The position numbers were made by a program, and so were the translations under genes. A stretch of DNA of 64,000 nucleotides from Rhodospirillales bacterium (lineage in GTDB: Bacteria > Pseudomonadota > Alphaproteobacteria > Micavibrionales > Micavibrionaceae), in NCBI GenBank assembly GCA_020638365.1, contig JACKIQ010000003.1:1-64000 (forward strand). Reading direction: 5' to 3'. Below the pieces are notes generated by a model. That model was not told the DNA's origin. It made no database searches and worked only from the letters and a program-made list of their open reading frames with translations. This document shows, piece after piece, positions 44,187 through 52,814 of this stretch (position 1 is the first letter of the stretch; each line of letters begins with the position of its first letter).

Positions 44187-44262
44187 AATGTTATTGCCAG
44201 CGCCTGACCCAAACTGCTATTTTTTCATAATCTAGAATAAGTGATCGTCAAAAGGCGCTTTT

Positions 44263-44835
44263 ATGGCAGATTTTAATCTCAGGCGGGGAATGGTTGCTTC
44301 TCTGGCGCAGGGCGAGACAATTCAAACGTTGCGGCTCAGCCTTCCCGATCTTATCGCTGTTCTGCATGACGTTAACGAGCTTTCCAGCACGGACGGGATT
44401 TCCGATGAGGCGCGGGTTGTGACCGACAAGGCCACGCTTGAGGCCGTGCAGCGGCTGGCTGAGGAGGACGCATTTAACGACAGGCTCGCGGACCGGCTGA
44501 TTTTCAGCCTGATCGGCGTGTGCGACGAGCCCAAGCGTCAGGAAGCCTTTGAAACCGTTTTTCCCTATCTTTCGCCGGAAGGGCAGATCGATCTGCTCAA
44601 CGAGATGCGCGATCAACTTGAGGATACGCACGACTGGAGCGCCGAAAGCCAAGATCAGGAAGTGACCGGCCTGCTGGCCAAGCATATCCGGCCCGGCGGC
44701 GGCCAGCCCGTGACCGTGGGGGAAGTTTTACGCTCCGAAGCGCACTTTACACTCGGGCCGGGGAATACGATCCTGTTTCGGCCACGGGATGAGGGTGGCT
44801 CCGATCCTGGCCCGCAAGATTTTGGGCACAGTTAA
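44263..44835 (+). CDS. Hypothetical protein
   Basis: A 190-residue acidic soluble protein with no signal peptide or membrane segment and no motif I recognise. Most of it looks helical (LSLPDLIAVLHDVNEL, ATLEAVQRLAEEDAFNDRLA, EGQIDLLNEMRDQLEDT), ending in a Gly/Pro/Asp-rich tail. It lies 76 bases downstream of the nucleotidyltransferase and could be in the same transcript. No known CBASS effector features are seen. Confidence 0.6.
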   Translation: MADFNLRRGMVASLAQGETIQTLRLSLPDLIAVLHDVNELSSTDGISDEARVVTDKATLEAVQRLAEEDAFNDRLADRLIFSLIGVCDEPKRQEAFETVFPYLSPEGQIDLLNEMRDQLEDTHDWSAESQDQEVTGLLAKHIRPGGGQPVTVGEVLRSEAHFTLGPGNTILFRPRDEGGSDPGPQDFGHS

Positions 44836-44971
44836 TTAATAGACTCTTCTGCTTCGTATCTTTGTTTGATTTGAATGCATCTGGTTTTGAGAAACTGGAA
44901 AAGCTCGCGCCCGAAGTCATCGTAGCACCGACGAACTGCATTCATTCTTTAATTTATTGAGGGAGTGCCCC

Positions 44972-45114
44972 ATGAAATTACTTGCCTGTATCCTCGCCCT
45001 CGCGGTGGTTTTTTCGGCAGCGCAGTCAGTTCCGCCTATGCCCAAGCGACCAAGTCAGGACTCAAGGCGCGGTCTGCGGTGAGCGGAGAGGTTGAGGATA
45101 TCAAGGATTTTTAG
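44972..45114 (+). pseudogene. Tiny exported peptide gene with a T-run frameshift
   Basis: ATG 44972 follows GAGGGAGTGCC. It encodes a signal-peptide start (MKLLACILALAVVF), but at a run of six T (45009-45014) the frame is lost and the product ends early at 45078-45080. With one more T the frame continues as FGSAVSSAYAQATKSGLKAR and on to TAG at 45112-45114, giving a 47-residue peptide with a perfect AYA cleavage site and a charged mature part. A homopolymer sequencing error, a real mutation or programmed slippage are possible. It overlaps the end of the convergent HEAT-repeat gene by 14 bases. Confidence 0.5.
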
Positions 45115-45904
45115 AGCAGCTTTCTAGGGCTTCTTCTATATCTCGGAGCATAGACTTAGGGAGATTGTCCTTTTCGACCCGTTTTAATTCCTCCAGAAGA
45201 GGAATAAAGTCAGGGTCTGCCAAGACACCTGCGGCCTCTATTGCCAAGGAGCCGAGAAACTCACTTGTTAACTCCTTTATTATCGCCTGTTTAACCTGAC
45301 TGTCTTTTCTTTTGGCAAGACCGATAAGGGCTTCTCCTCTTATTTCCGGGTCTTCATCTGACAATCTTTCCCTTAATGCTTTGCGAATTTCCGGTGTGTC
45401 CATGTCGCACTGCGACCCCAGGCCAAAAGTCGCCCAATTTCGGGTATCATAATCGCTATCGGCGGAGAGTTTTATAAGGCCGCTTATTGCCGCTGGATCT
45501 TCTATTCTGCTTAATCCCATAACAACGCCGTGCCGTATGTTGGCGTTCGGGTGGTCGACGACTTTTAAAAGATGCGAGATGTTTCTTTTGTCTTGACGAT
45601 GGCCTAAACCAAAAGCCGCTACTTCGATCACATCTTCGTTTTTATCTTCTAGAAGCGGGATAAGTGCTTTGATGGCCTGTTCATGATAAGTCTGCTTTCC
45701 AGGGTCAAGCTGCGAAATAATCTGTGCGCCGATCTGCCTGCTAATGGGATCATCTGATTTTATCAAATCCAGTGATGCATGAAGTTCTGTATCAGACCCC
45801 CGGCAATGCAGATCAACGATCATTTCCCAGAAATCATCGTCGTTTTGCTCTTTGTAAGCGGCCTCTATGAGTTCTTTTGTTGTCAGATTTTTATATCTAG
45901 TCAT
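45101..45904 (-). CDS. HEAT-repeat protein
   Basis: A 267-residue protein made of tandem HEAT/PBS-lyase-type helical repeats (AIKALIPLLEDKNEDVIEVA, HLLKVVDHPNANIRHGVVMG, GLIKLSADSDYDTRNWATFG, RERLSDEDPEIRGEALIGLA). Such solenoids bind other proteins. The start at 45904 (MTRYKNLTTK) is chosen because GAGGAA precedes it; a longer ATG at 45934 would overlap mltA. It follows mltA by five bases and may be co-transcribed with it. Confidence 0.85.
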   Translation of the reverse strand: MTRYKNLTTKELIEAAYKEQNDDDFWEMIVDLHCRGSDTELHASLDLIKSDDPISRQIGAQIISQLDPGKQTYHEQAIKALIPLLEDKNEDVIEVAAFGLGHRQDKRNISHLLKVVDHPNANIRHGVVMGLSRIEDPAAISGLIKLSADSDYDTRNWATFGLGSQCDMDTPEIRKALRERLSDEDPEIRGEALIGLAKRKDSQVKQAIIKELTSEFLGSLAIEAAGVLADPDFIPLLEELKRVEKDNLPKSMLRDIEEALESCSKNP

Positions 45905-45909
45905 ATGAC

Positions 45910-47070
45910 TTATTTCCTCGGCAGCAGAACCCAATAGCGGCCCTGTGATTTCATGGGGCCGGCGTGGTGTTCGGCCTCCTTGCCGTGGCCCCAGAAGACA
46001 TCGCCCCTAATCGCTCCCCTGATCGCCCCGCCCGTATCCTGCCCGATCATCAGGCGGCGGATGGTCTTGGTTTGATCCAGCGGGTGCTGCGCTTCCAGCC
46101 AGAAGGGCAGGCCGTAGGGAAAAATTGAGCGGTCAATCGCCAGCGAGCGTTCGGGCGTCAGGGGCACGTTTTCGCCGCCCAGCGGCCCTTCGCCCGTGAT
46201 TTCCGTGAAGAAAACATAGGATTTGTTGACGTTCATGATTTCGGCGGCCTGATCGGGATGTCCCGCCAGCCATTCGCGGATCTCCTGCATGGAGACGTTG
46301 TCCTTCGTCAGCGCGCCGCGGGCGATGAGTTCCTTGCCGATCGCGGTGTAAGGGTGACCGTTCTGGCCCGCGTAGCCGATACGCATTTCCGAGCCGTCCG
46401 GCAGTGTGACGATGCCCGAGCCCTGAATTTCGACGTAGAAGGCGTCCACGGGGTCGTTGACCCACAGGAGGACCTTATCGTTATGCGGCCAGTTTCCGGT
46501 GACGATCTGTTCGCGGGTTTCATAGGGGATGAGATTACCATCGGTTACCCTGCCCGCTATGCGGATGCCCTTTAATTCCTCCCTGAATTTGCCCAGATCG
46601 ACCATCACGAGGTCTGCGGGGCGTTTGTGCAGAGGAATCGTATAGGGCTCCCCGCGCGTTTTTGAGCCTTTGAGGGCCGCTTCGTAATAGCCGGTGAACA
46701 GGCCCGTATTGCCCTCGCCCAGCCAAACGGCGTAGGGGGAGAAGCTGCCTTCGAGGAAGGCGCGGAGGGTGGCGGCGGTTTTGTCCTTCAGGCCCAGGAA
46801 TTTTTCGCACGCGGGACGCCAGTCGGCATAGGTTCCGGCTTCGGGGAGCGGGCCGAGAGGTTTTTCGGGCGGGGCCCGGAGCATCCTTGCGCAGGTCCGT
46901 TCAAAAGCACCCGTGAAAGTCTGCAGGTCGTCCTCGGCCCAGCCGGGCAGATCGGAAAAAGCAACAGGTACGAGTTGCATAATTTTCTCCTTTTCCGCAG
47001 GCTTTTCCTCTTCACCGCATCCGGAGAGAAAAAAGATCAGAACAAGAATAAATAACCGGCGCATGGACAA
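45910..47070 (-). CDS. mltA: Membrane-bound lytic murein transglycosylase A
   Basis: A 386-residue lipoprotein with a lipobox (FFLSGC, Cys about residue 18). The MltA domain has FTGYYEAALKGSKTRGEPYT, then VDAFYVEIQGSGIVTLPDGS, and the C-terminal 3D domain has LMIGQDTGGAIRGAIRGDVF and FWGHGKEAEHHAGPMKSQGR with the conserved catalytic Asp pair. It cleaves the MurNAc-GlcNAc bond of peptidoglycan to yield 1,6-anhydro-muropeptides. It lies just downstream of the Tim44-domain gene, as in most alphaproteobacteria. Confidence 0.95.
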   Translation of the reverse strand: MSMRRLFILVLIFFLSGCGEEEKPAEKEKIMQLVPVAFSDLPGWAEDDLQTFTGAFERTCARMLRAPPEKPLGPLPEAGTYADWRPACEKFLGLKDKTAATLRAFLEGSFSPYAVWLGEGNTGLFTGYYEAALKGSKTRGEPYTIPLHKRPADLVMVDLGKFREELKGIRIAGRVTDGNLIPYETREQIVTGNWPHNDKVLLWVNDPVDAFYVEIQGSGIVTLPDGSEMRIGYAGQNGHPYTAIGKELIARGALTKDNVSMQEIREWLAGHPDQAAEIMNVNKSYVFFTEITGEGPLGGENVPLTPERSLAIDRSIFPYGLPFWLEAQHPLDQTKTIRRLMIGQDTGGAIRGAIRGDVFWGHGKEAEHHAGPMKSQGRYWVLLPRK

Positions 47071-47121
47071 GGTTTACCACGCCCGCTCATGGGTAAAAAG
47101 AGCGATTTAAAATAGAAGATT

Positions 47122-47856
47122 CTAGTGAATAACAGCAGAGGAATCGGGGATCGTGTCGTTGTCGCCCTGCGAGTCCACCAGCGTTTCGGTGACCAACCAG
47201 CGCGGGTCGCGCGAACGTGTTTCACGTGAAAAAGTCCAGAGGTCGCGCATCTGGGTGACGCGTTCGGGGTGGCCCTCAATGATTTCACCTTCGCCATTCT
47301 TGGTGTACGTGACTTCTTCGGCCTGAAAACGGACGGTTATTTTCGCGAGACGCTTTTCAACGCCAGCCGAGACAATTTCCACACGCTTGATCGCATTGAT
47401 TTCCGTATGCATGACGTTGCCTGATTCTTCCCGTGCGGAAATCGCTTCGTCAAATGCATCAAAGACCGCAGGACTTAACAAATTTTTGAGCGTTTCACGG
47501 TCGCCGTCTGCAAAGGATTCAACGATATAGACGAAAGCATCCTGCGCACCCTGTATGAACCGGTTAATGTCAAAGGTACGGTCCGCCGCGACGACTTCAA
47601 GAAGCCCGGCTTCGGCCATTTTATCCTGAATAAACGCGTTGCCTTTAGGGTTTGAAGCCAATTCGGTTATCAAATCTTCTGGTCCGATTGAGCTTTGCGT
47701 TCCTTCCGCAGGATCAGCGTTTCTTGCACCCGGCTCCGGACGCAAATAAGGAGCCGGACGGCTTCCTTCATCGCCGTTACGGGTTCCCAGAATGCTGCGA
47801 AGCCAGAGAATCAGTCCAACTGTTACAATCGCGTAAATAATCAAATCGGGTGGCAA
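47122..47856 (-). CDS. Tim44-like domain membrane protein
   Basis: A 244-residue protein with an N-terminal membrane anchor (residues 4-22, LIIYAIVTVGLILWLRSIL), a short linker and a C-terminal Tim44-like domain (FIQGAQDAFVYIVESFADGD, LKNLLSPAVFDAFDEAISAR, and RDLWTFSRETRSRDPRWLVT). This is the bacterial TimA type, ancestral to mitochondrial Tim44, placed next to mltA and divergent from fxsA-secB as typical for alphaproteobacteria. It likely assists protein traffic at the inner membrane. Confidence 0.93.
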   Translation of the reverse strand: MPPDLIIYAIVTVGLILWLRSILGTRNGDEGSRPAPYLRPEPGARNADPAEGTQSSIGPEDLITELASNPKGNAFIQDKMAEAGLLEVVAADRTFDINRFIQGAQDAFVYIVESFADGDRETLKNLLSPAVFDAFDEAISAREESGNVMHTEINAIKRVEIVSAGVEKRLAKITVRFQAEEVTYTKNGEGEIIEGHPERVTQMRDLWTFSRETRSRDPRWLVTETLVDSQGDNDTIPDSSAVIH

Positions 47857-47992
47857 AGTCTTAGTCCTGCTATAAAACTCGCTTAAATCTGCCGTTACGT
47901 TAGCGTTTAAAGCTTCATTTTACCACTGTTTTTCTTTTGTTTCAGCATAAAGGGAGGCATACTGCGGGCGTTTATGGGATTTAACGGAGATC

Positions 47993-48487
47993 ATGATGCC
48001 TTTTTTCGTGCTGTTTGTCGCTATCCCGTTGCTTGAACTGACGGTTTTTGTTTATTCCTCGCGCCTCATCGGGCTGGGTACCACGTTACTTCTTTGCCTT
48101 CTAACAGCGCTTATCGGCGGAGGCATGGTCAGGCATCAGGGTTTGCACACTCTTATGAACGCGCGGATGGAAATGGCGCGCGGGGGGGTACCCTCCCGAG
48201 AAATGTTTGACGGGTTGTGTATCGTTGCCGCCGGTGCGTTGCTGATGACGCCGGGCTTTGTTACCGATATGATCGGTTTTCTTCTGCTTATACCGCCTGT
48301 CCGCGACAAGTTACGCGACCGGATGGCAAAGTCCGGGCGTTTTGAAGCACATCACTATTCGTCTGAGGGTTTCAGCCCTGAGGGCCGGATTTTTCGCGCG
48401 GCTAACGATCCTAGCGTGATTGAAGGGGAATATGAGGACCTCGACGAACAGACAGAAGACAAGAAGTCCGGACCCCGTGCAAGCTGA
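47993..48487 (+). CDS. fxsA: FxsA family membrane protein
   Basis: A 164-residue protein with the FxsA fold: membrane segments at about residues 3-22 and 26-46, then GGGMVRHQGLHTLMNARMEM, and a third segment at GLCIVAAGALLMTPGFVTDM. The acidic C-terminal tail is variable. In E. coli FxsA affects phage exclusion by F. The ATG at 47993 and the adjacent one at 47996 are both usable. It is divergent from the Tim44 gene. Confidence 0.92.
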   Translation: MMPFFVLFVAIPLLELTVFVYSSRLIGLGTTLLLCLLTALIGGGMVRHQGLHTLMNARMEMARGGVPSREMFDGLCIVAAGALLMTPGFVTDMIGFLLLIPPVRDKLRDRMAKSGRFEAHHYSSEGFSPEGRIFRAANDPSVIEGEYEDLDEQTEDKKSGPRAS

Positions 48488-48584
48488 GCCTTGAGAAAAC
48501 ACAGGGGTTCGTGCTAAGCAAAGGGCGGTTGCCTTAGGGTGCTAATAAGTCAGGATTGGTTGTTTACTCAAAAAGGATGATGAA

Positions 48585-49109
48585 ATGAGCGAGACAAACG
48601 GGTCGAAAGGACCGGAAAAAAAGGAAGCAGAAGATAAAAGTGTCGGGGTCCGTAATATTCCAGTGACCGTCCATGCGCAATATATCAAGGATGTTTCTTT
48701 CGAGAACCCCAGCGCACCGAACTCGCTGAGCGGTAATCTGGCTATGCCTGAACTGGAAATCAATATCGGCATGGACGCCCGCAAACTGCAGCACCCCAAA
48801 ATCGAGAATTATTTCGAGGTCGCGCTAAGCGCAAAAGTGACCGCCCAGCGCGGCGAAGAGACCGTCTTTATCGCCGAAGTCATCTACGGCTCTACGGTTT
48901 CGATCGGGAACGAGGTTCCGCACGAGCAACATCATCCTATCCTGCTGATCGAAGTGCCGCGCCTCGCGTTTCCCTATGTCCGTCAGATTCTTTCAACGTT
49001 AACACAGCAGGGCGGATTCCCGCCTGTTCTGCTCAGCCCCGTTGATTTCCAATCTCTTTATATCGAACGGTTTAAGGACCGCATCAAGGGTTCCGAAGAG
49101 GCTGCATGA
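48585..49109 (+). CDS. secB: Protein-export chaperone SecB
   Basis: A 174-residue homotetrameric chaperone. Motifs: VHAQYIKDVSFENPSAPNSL at the N-terminus, NYFEVALSAKVTAQRGEETV, FIAEVIYGS and the C-terminal LLIEVPRLAFPYVRQILSTL with GGFPPVLLSPVDFQSLY. It keeps preproteins unfolded and delivers them to SecA, relevant here to the many signal-peptide proteins of the secretion locus. The AAAGGATG before the ATG is a good ribosome site. The next gene overlaps by four bases. Confidence 0.97.
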   Translation: MSETNGSKGPEKKEAEDKSVGVRNIPVTVHAQYIKDVSFENPSAPNSLSGNLAMPELEINIGMDARKLQHPKIENYFEVALSAKVTAQRGEETVFIAEVIYGSTVSIGNEVPHEQHHPILLIEVPRLAFPYVRQILSTLTQQGGFPPVLLSPVDFQSLYIERFKDRIKGSEEAA

Positions 49110-49975
49110 GCAAACACAGGCGCAAGTTCACTCTTCACCTTGTTTCCGACGCGACGGGGACGACGTTGCTCGGGCTTTCTCGCGCTGTTCTTGCTCAGTT
49201 TGAAGATATTGATCCGAACCAGAAATTCTGGCCTCTTGTGCGAACGGAAAAGCAACTGGAGAAAGTCATACAACGGATCGAGGAAAATCCCGGACCCGTT
49301 ATTTTTACTTTCGTGAATGAAAAGATGCGCAGACGGGTCATTGATTGCTGCGAGCATCTTGGCATTCCATGCATACCGGTCCTTGATCCCATTTTCCACG
49401 GGCTTTCGACCTATCTTGGGCGTTTACCGAAAGGCGTTCCAGGTTTACAGCACATCATGGACGATGCCTATTTCAAACGCGTCGCGGCCATTGATTTTGC
49501 CATGCGTTTTGACGACGGCCGGAACACCAACGGGCTTAAGAACGCCGATATCATCCTTGTCGGCGTTTCGCGGACGTCTAAAACACCGACCAGCGTTTAT
49601 CTTGCACGGAGGGGAATCAAAGCCGCCAATATCCCGCTGGTTCCCGGGGTGGAGACCCCTGCCGAACATTTTATCCTTGAGAAACCCTTTTATATCGGCC
49701 TGACGGCCTCCCCAACGCGATTGATGCATATCCGCAGGTCAAGGCTTAAATCGAACAAGACAGATCAGAAAATCCTGCACGAGAACGATTATCTTGACGA
49801 AGAAAAAATAGAGGAAGAGGTTCGCAAGGCCAGACGCCTGTTTAACAAATACGGGTGGCCGGTAATTGACGTGAGTAAAAAATCTATCGAGGAAACCGCG
49901 GCCGAGATACTCAGCCTCTATCAAGCCAAGCTGGAACGAGATCACGGTGAATCCAACCTCACATTCGAAAATTGA
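49106..49975 (+). CDS. Putative pyruvate,phosphate dikinase / PEP synthase regulatory protein
   Basis: A 289-residue bifunctional serine/threonine kinase and phosphorylase of the DUF299/PPSR family. It has LHLVSDATGTTLLGLSRAVL at the start, PGLQHIMDDAYFKRVAAIDF, the P-loop VGVSRTSKTPTSVYLARRG and LTASPTRLMHIRRSRL. It would control PPDK or PEP synthase by ADP-dependent phosphorylation. Overlaps secB by 4 bases and maf by 29 bases, in one long operon. Confidence 0.94.
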   Translation: MSKHRRKFTLHLVSDATGTTLLGLSRAVLAQFEDIDPNQKFWPLVRTEKQLEKVIQRIEENPGPVIFTFVNEKMRRRVIDCCEHLGIPCIPVLDPIFHGLSTYLGRLPKGVPGLQHIMDDAYFKRVAAIDFAMRFDDGRNTNGLKNADIILVGVSRTSKTPTSVYLARRGIKAANIPLVPGVETPAEHFILEKPFYIGLTASPTRLMHIRRSRLKSNKTDQKILHENDYLDEEKIEEEVRKARRLFNKYGWPVIDVSKKSIEETAAEILSLYQAKLERDHGESNLTFEN

Positions 49976-50573
49976 GCCGGAACAACCGCCCATTTTTCTG
50001 GCCTCGGGCAGCGCGGCACGGCAGACCCTGCTGAAAAAGGCCGGGCTCTCATTCGAAATCTTACCCGCAAATATTGACGAATACGCCCTTTTGGAATTGC
50101 ACAAGGCGAAGGCTCCTACAGATAAGGCGCTTATCCTGTCATGTGAAAAGGCCCTTGCCGTTTCACGTGAAAAGCCCGGAGTACTTGTCATTGGGTCGGA
50201 TCAAATTTTATGTCTGGGCGATAAAATCCTGAATAAAGCCAGAAACCGGAACGATGCGCTTGAAAAACTCAGAATCCTGCGGGGAAAAACACACAGGCTC
50301 GTTTCGGGAGTCGCGGTGGCGCGCGACGGGGAAATTCTCTGGCAGTTTACAGATACCGCAGATCTTACGATGCGGGATTTTGATGAAACTTTTCTGCACG
50401 CTTACGCCCGGATTGCCGGAGATGCCTTAACGGATTGTGCCGGCGCTTACCAGATAGAAGGAGCCGGGGCATGGCTTTTTTCAAAAATTGACGGTGATTA
50501 TTTTACTATTATGGGGATGCCTTTGCCTGCCCTTCTGGGGTATCTTTTTGACATGCAGGGGATTAAGCCATGA
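49947..50573 (+). CDS. maf: Maf family nucleotide pyrophosphatase
   Basis: A 208-residue Maf/YhdE type nucleoside triphosphate pyrophosphatase that clears non-canonical nucleotides. Motifs: IFLASGSAARQTLLKKAGLS, the Glu in LSCEKALAVS, VIGSDQILCLGDKILNKARN and DCAGAYQIEGAGAWLFSKID. The start is a GTG inside the end of the previous gene, and the stop overlaps aroE by four bases. Length fits the family with a short N-terminal extension. Confidence 0.94.
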   Translation: MNPTSHSKIEPEQPPIFLASGSAARQTLLKKAGLSFEILPANIDEYALLELHKAKAPTDKALILSCEKALAVSREKPGVLVIGSDQILCLGDKILNKARNRNDALEKLRILRGKTHRLVSGVAVARDGEILWQFTDTADLTMRDFDETFLHAYARIAGDALTDCAGAYQIEGAGAWLFSKIDGDYFTIMGMPLPALLGYLFDMQGIKP

Positions 50574-51403
50574 CAGGAACGCGCACAGGGCTGGTCGGGC
50601 ATCCGGTCAGTCACAGCAAATCACCGATTATTCACGAATACTGGATAAAACATTACGGATTGAGCGGAACTTATGAGCTGATCGACCTGCCCTGCGAAGA
50701 ACTGGCGACCGGGATCAGACGCCTTAAGGATGAAGGTTTTCACGGTTTCAACGTAACCGTTCCACATAAAATGGCGGTCATGAAACTCTGTGATGAGGTC
50801 GATATGCTGGCGCGGATCGTGGGAGCAGTGAATACTGTTAAAATCAAGGATGGGCGGCTATACGGAACGAATACCGATGTTTTCGGATTTACCGAAAACC
50901 TTAAGGCCCACGTTCCGGATTTCGATTTTAGCTTGGGGCCGGCCCTTGTTCTGGGCGCTGGAGGAGCCGCACGAGCTGTTGTCCAAGGTCTGCTGATGGA
51001 AGGCGTACCCGAAATCTGGCTGAGCAACCGTACAGCGAGCAAAGCAGAAGCATTGATCGAGCATTCCAGCGAACCGGGGAGAATCAGGAGGCTGGAGTGG
51101 AACAGTCCGTACAGCTCAGAGGATATGAGCCAAGTCCATATGGTTATCAATACAACATCGCTCGGGATGACAGGAAAGCCTCCTCTTGAGGTCTCTCTGG
51201 ACGGCCTATCGCAAGATGCGCTTGTCTACGATATCGTTTACGCGCCCTTGATGACCGAGCTTTTAAAAGACTCACGAAGACGCGGCAACCGGATAGTCAC
51301 AGGAATAGGAATGCTACTTCACCAAGCGCGCCCCGGGTTCAAGCTCTGGCACGGCGTTATGCCCGAAGTTACGGACGAACTAACTGAGATGGTCGGCGGA
51401 TGA
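50570..51403 (+). CDS. aroE: Shikimate dehydrogenase
   Basis: A 277-residue NADP-dependent enzyme reducing 3-dehydroshikimate in aromatic amino acid synthesis. It has GLVGHPVSHSKSPIIHEYW (substrate Ser pair), GFNVTVPHKMAVMKL with the catalytic Lys, GAVNTVKIKDGRLYGTNTDV, the dinucleotide motif LVLGAGGAARAVV and GIGMLLHQARPGFKLW. It overlaps maf and coaE by four bases each. Confidence 0.96.
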   Translation: MTGTRTGLVGHPVSHSKSPIIHEYWIKHYGLSGTYELIDLPCEELATGIRRLKDEGFHGFNVTVPHKMAVMKLCDEVDMLARIVGAVNTVKIKDGRLYGTNTDVFGFTENLKAHVPDFDFSLGPALVLGAGGAARAVVQGLLMEGVPEIWLSNRTASKAEALIEHSSEPGRIRRLEWNSPYSSEDMSQVHMVINTTSLGMTGKPPLEVSLDGLSQDALVYDIVYAPLMTELLKDSRRRGNRIVTGIGMLLHQARPGFKLWHGVMPEVTDELTEMVGG

Positions 51404-52095
51404 TTGTACTTGGGCTGACAGGCTCGATCGGGATGGGCAAGTCAACCGTGGCTGCGATGATGCGCATCCTCGGTCTGCCTGTTCATGACTCGGATGAAGC
51501 CGTTCACAGGCTTCTGAGGCCAAAAAGCCAAGCCTGGGACGGATTGCTGGCCGCATTTCCAGCCCGGGAATACCCGCAGGTCTACGAGAGAAAAACCCTG
51601 AAGGTCAATCGTCAGGAGTTGGGTGCGCTCGTTTTTGCGGACCAGGTTTTACGGTTCCGGCTGGAGCAGGTTCTTCATCCTCTTGTCAGAGACTCACAGG
51701 AGAATTTTTTAAATCATTGCCGAAAAAAAGGGGCGGAAATCGCCGTTCTTGAAATTCCTCTTCTCTATGAAACCGGGGCCGAGAAACGCGTTGATTTCGT
51801 TCTTGTCGTCAGCGCACCCCGATTTATTCAGAGACAGCGTGTGCTTGCACGGCCCGGAATGGATGAAGCCAAATTGCAAGCCATTCTTTTGCGGCAAATG
51901 CCGGATATCGAAAAAAGAAAGCGAGCGGATTACGTCATCCATACCGGTCTGGGACGTGCGCAGTCCATGAGGGAATTGAGAACGATAATCGGGAATCTGA
52001 GGAAGAAAGAAGAGAGGATAGGGGTTGAAACCCTTACGGAAGAAGACCAGAATCCGCAAACCATGCGTATACAGCGTTATGAGATGAGCCGATGA
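51400..52095 (+). CDS. coaE: Dephospho-CoA kinase
   Basis: A 231-residue P-loop kinase for the last step of CoA synthesis. The N-terminal GLTGSIGMGKSTVAAMM is the Walker A; LPVHDSDEAVHRLL follows, and AVLEIPLLYETGAEKRVDFV is the conserved lid region. The C-terminus is about 25 residues longer than usual. It overlaps aroE and the amidotransferase gene by four bases each. Confidence 0.96.
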   Translation: MIVLGLTGSIGMGKSTVAAMMRILGLPVHDSDEAVHRLLRPKSQAWDGLLAAFPAREYPQVYERKTLKVNRQELGALVFADQVLRFRLEQVLHPLVRDSQENFLNHCRKKGAEIAVLEIPLLYETGAEKRVDFVLVVSAPRFIQRQRVLARPGMDEAKLQAILLRQMPDIEKRKRADYVIHTGLGRAQSMRELRTIIGNLRKKEERIGVETLTEEDQNPQTMRIQRYEMSR

Positions 52096-52814
52096 GTCGA
52101 GAAGTTGTTGTGTTCAGGCACTTTCCGGGGGAAGACCTCAGTACCTTCGCTCCCATTTTAGAGCGTTGCGGGTATAATTATCGTTACATCAACACTTCCG
52201 AGGAAAAGCTGTTCTTCGATGAGGGCATGAAGGCGGACCTGCTCGTTATCATGGGAGGTCCTATGGGCGTTTATGAGGCTGAGGACCATCCCTATTTGCA
52301 GGAAGAAATAAAAGTGGCCCAAGCCAGAATGGACACCGACAAACCTATTCTAGGGGTCTGTCTTGGTGCCCAGATCATGGCGAAAGCTCTGGGCGCAGAG
52401 GTTTATAAAGGACCGAAGGGGAAGGAAATCGGATGGAAGCCTCTTAACCTTACCAACGAAGGCATGGACAGCCCTCTTCGACATTTTGCGCCGGATAAAA
52501 CAAACATGTTTCACTGGCACGGTGATACTTTTGATCTTCCGGACGGGGCGATTTTGCTGGCTTCTTCAGAACTCTATGATAACCAGGCGTTCCGGTACGG
52601 GCATAACGCGCTGGCTCTCCAGTTTCATCCGGAAGTCAGTCTTAACCAGATTACCGGAACATTTGAAGGGTTTACGGACGATCTCAAGACATTTGGAAAC
52701 GTTCAAGCCAAGATTGAGGAGCTTAATAACGACTCCGCCGCCTACGCTTCTACCTTGGCGCGGCAGAACGTCCTGTTTCTCTCGGAATGGCTGGAGGGCT
52801 TAAGCTTTGCGTGA
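52092..52814 (+). CDS. Class I glutamine amidotransferase (GMP synthase-like)
   Basis: A 240-residue GATase1 domain protein. The catalytic Cys is in GVCLGAQIMAKALGA, with His and Glu in LQFHPEVS; LLVIMGGPMGVYE forms the oxyanion region. It stands alone without a synthetase domain, as in many GMP synthase-glutamine-amidotransferase-like proteins of unknown acceptor. It is inserted between coaE and dnaQ in this operon and overlaps both (4 and 8 bases). Function beyond the fold is unknown. Confidence 0.88.
   Translation: MSREVVVFRHFPGEDLSTFAPILERCGYNYRYINTSEEKLFFDEGMKADLLVIMGGPMGVYEAEDHPYLQEEIKVAQARMDTDKPILGVCLGAQIMAKALGAEVYKGPKGKEIGWKPLNLTNEGMDSPLRHFAPDKTNMFHWHGDTFDLPDGAILLASSELYDNQAFRYGHNALALQFHPEVSLNQITGTFEGFTDDLKTFGNVQAKIEELNNDSAAYASTLARQNVLFLSEWLEGLSFA

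Noticed and set aside
43425..44835. Full CBASS defence operon
   Set aside because: No recognisable effector, HORMA/TRIP13 or Cap2/Cap3-like gene; only the nucleotidyltransferase is supported.
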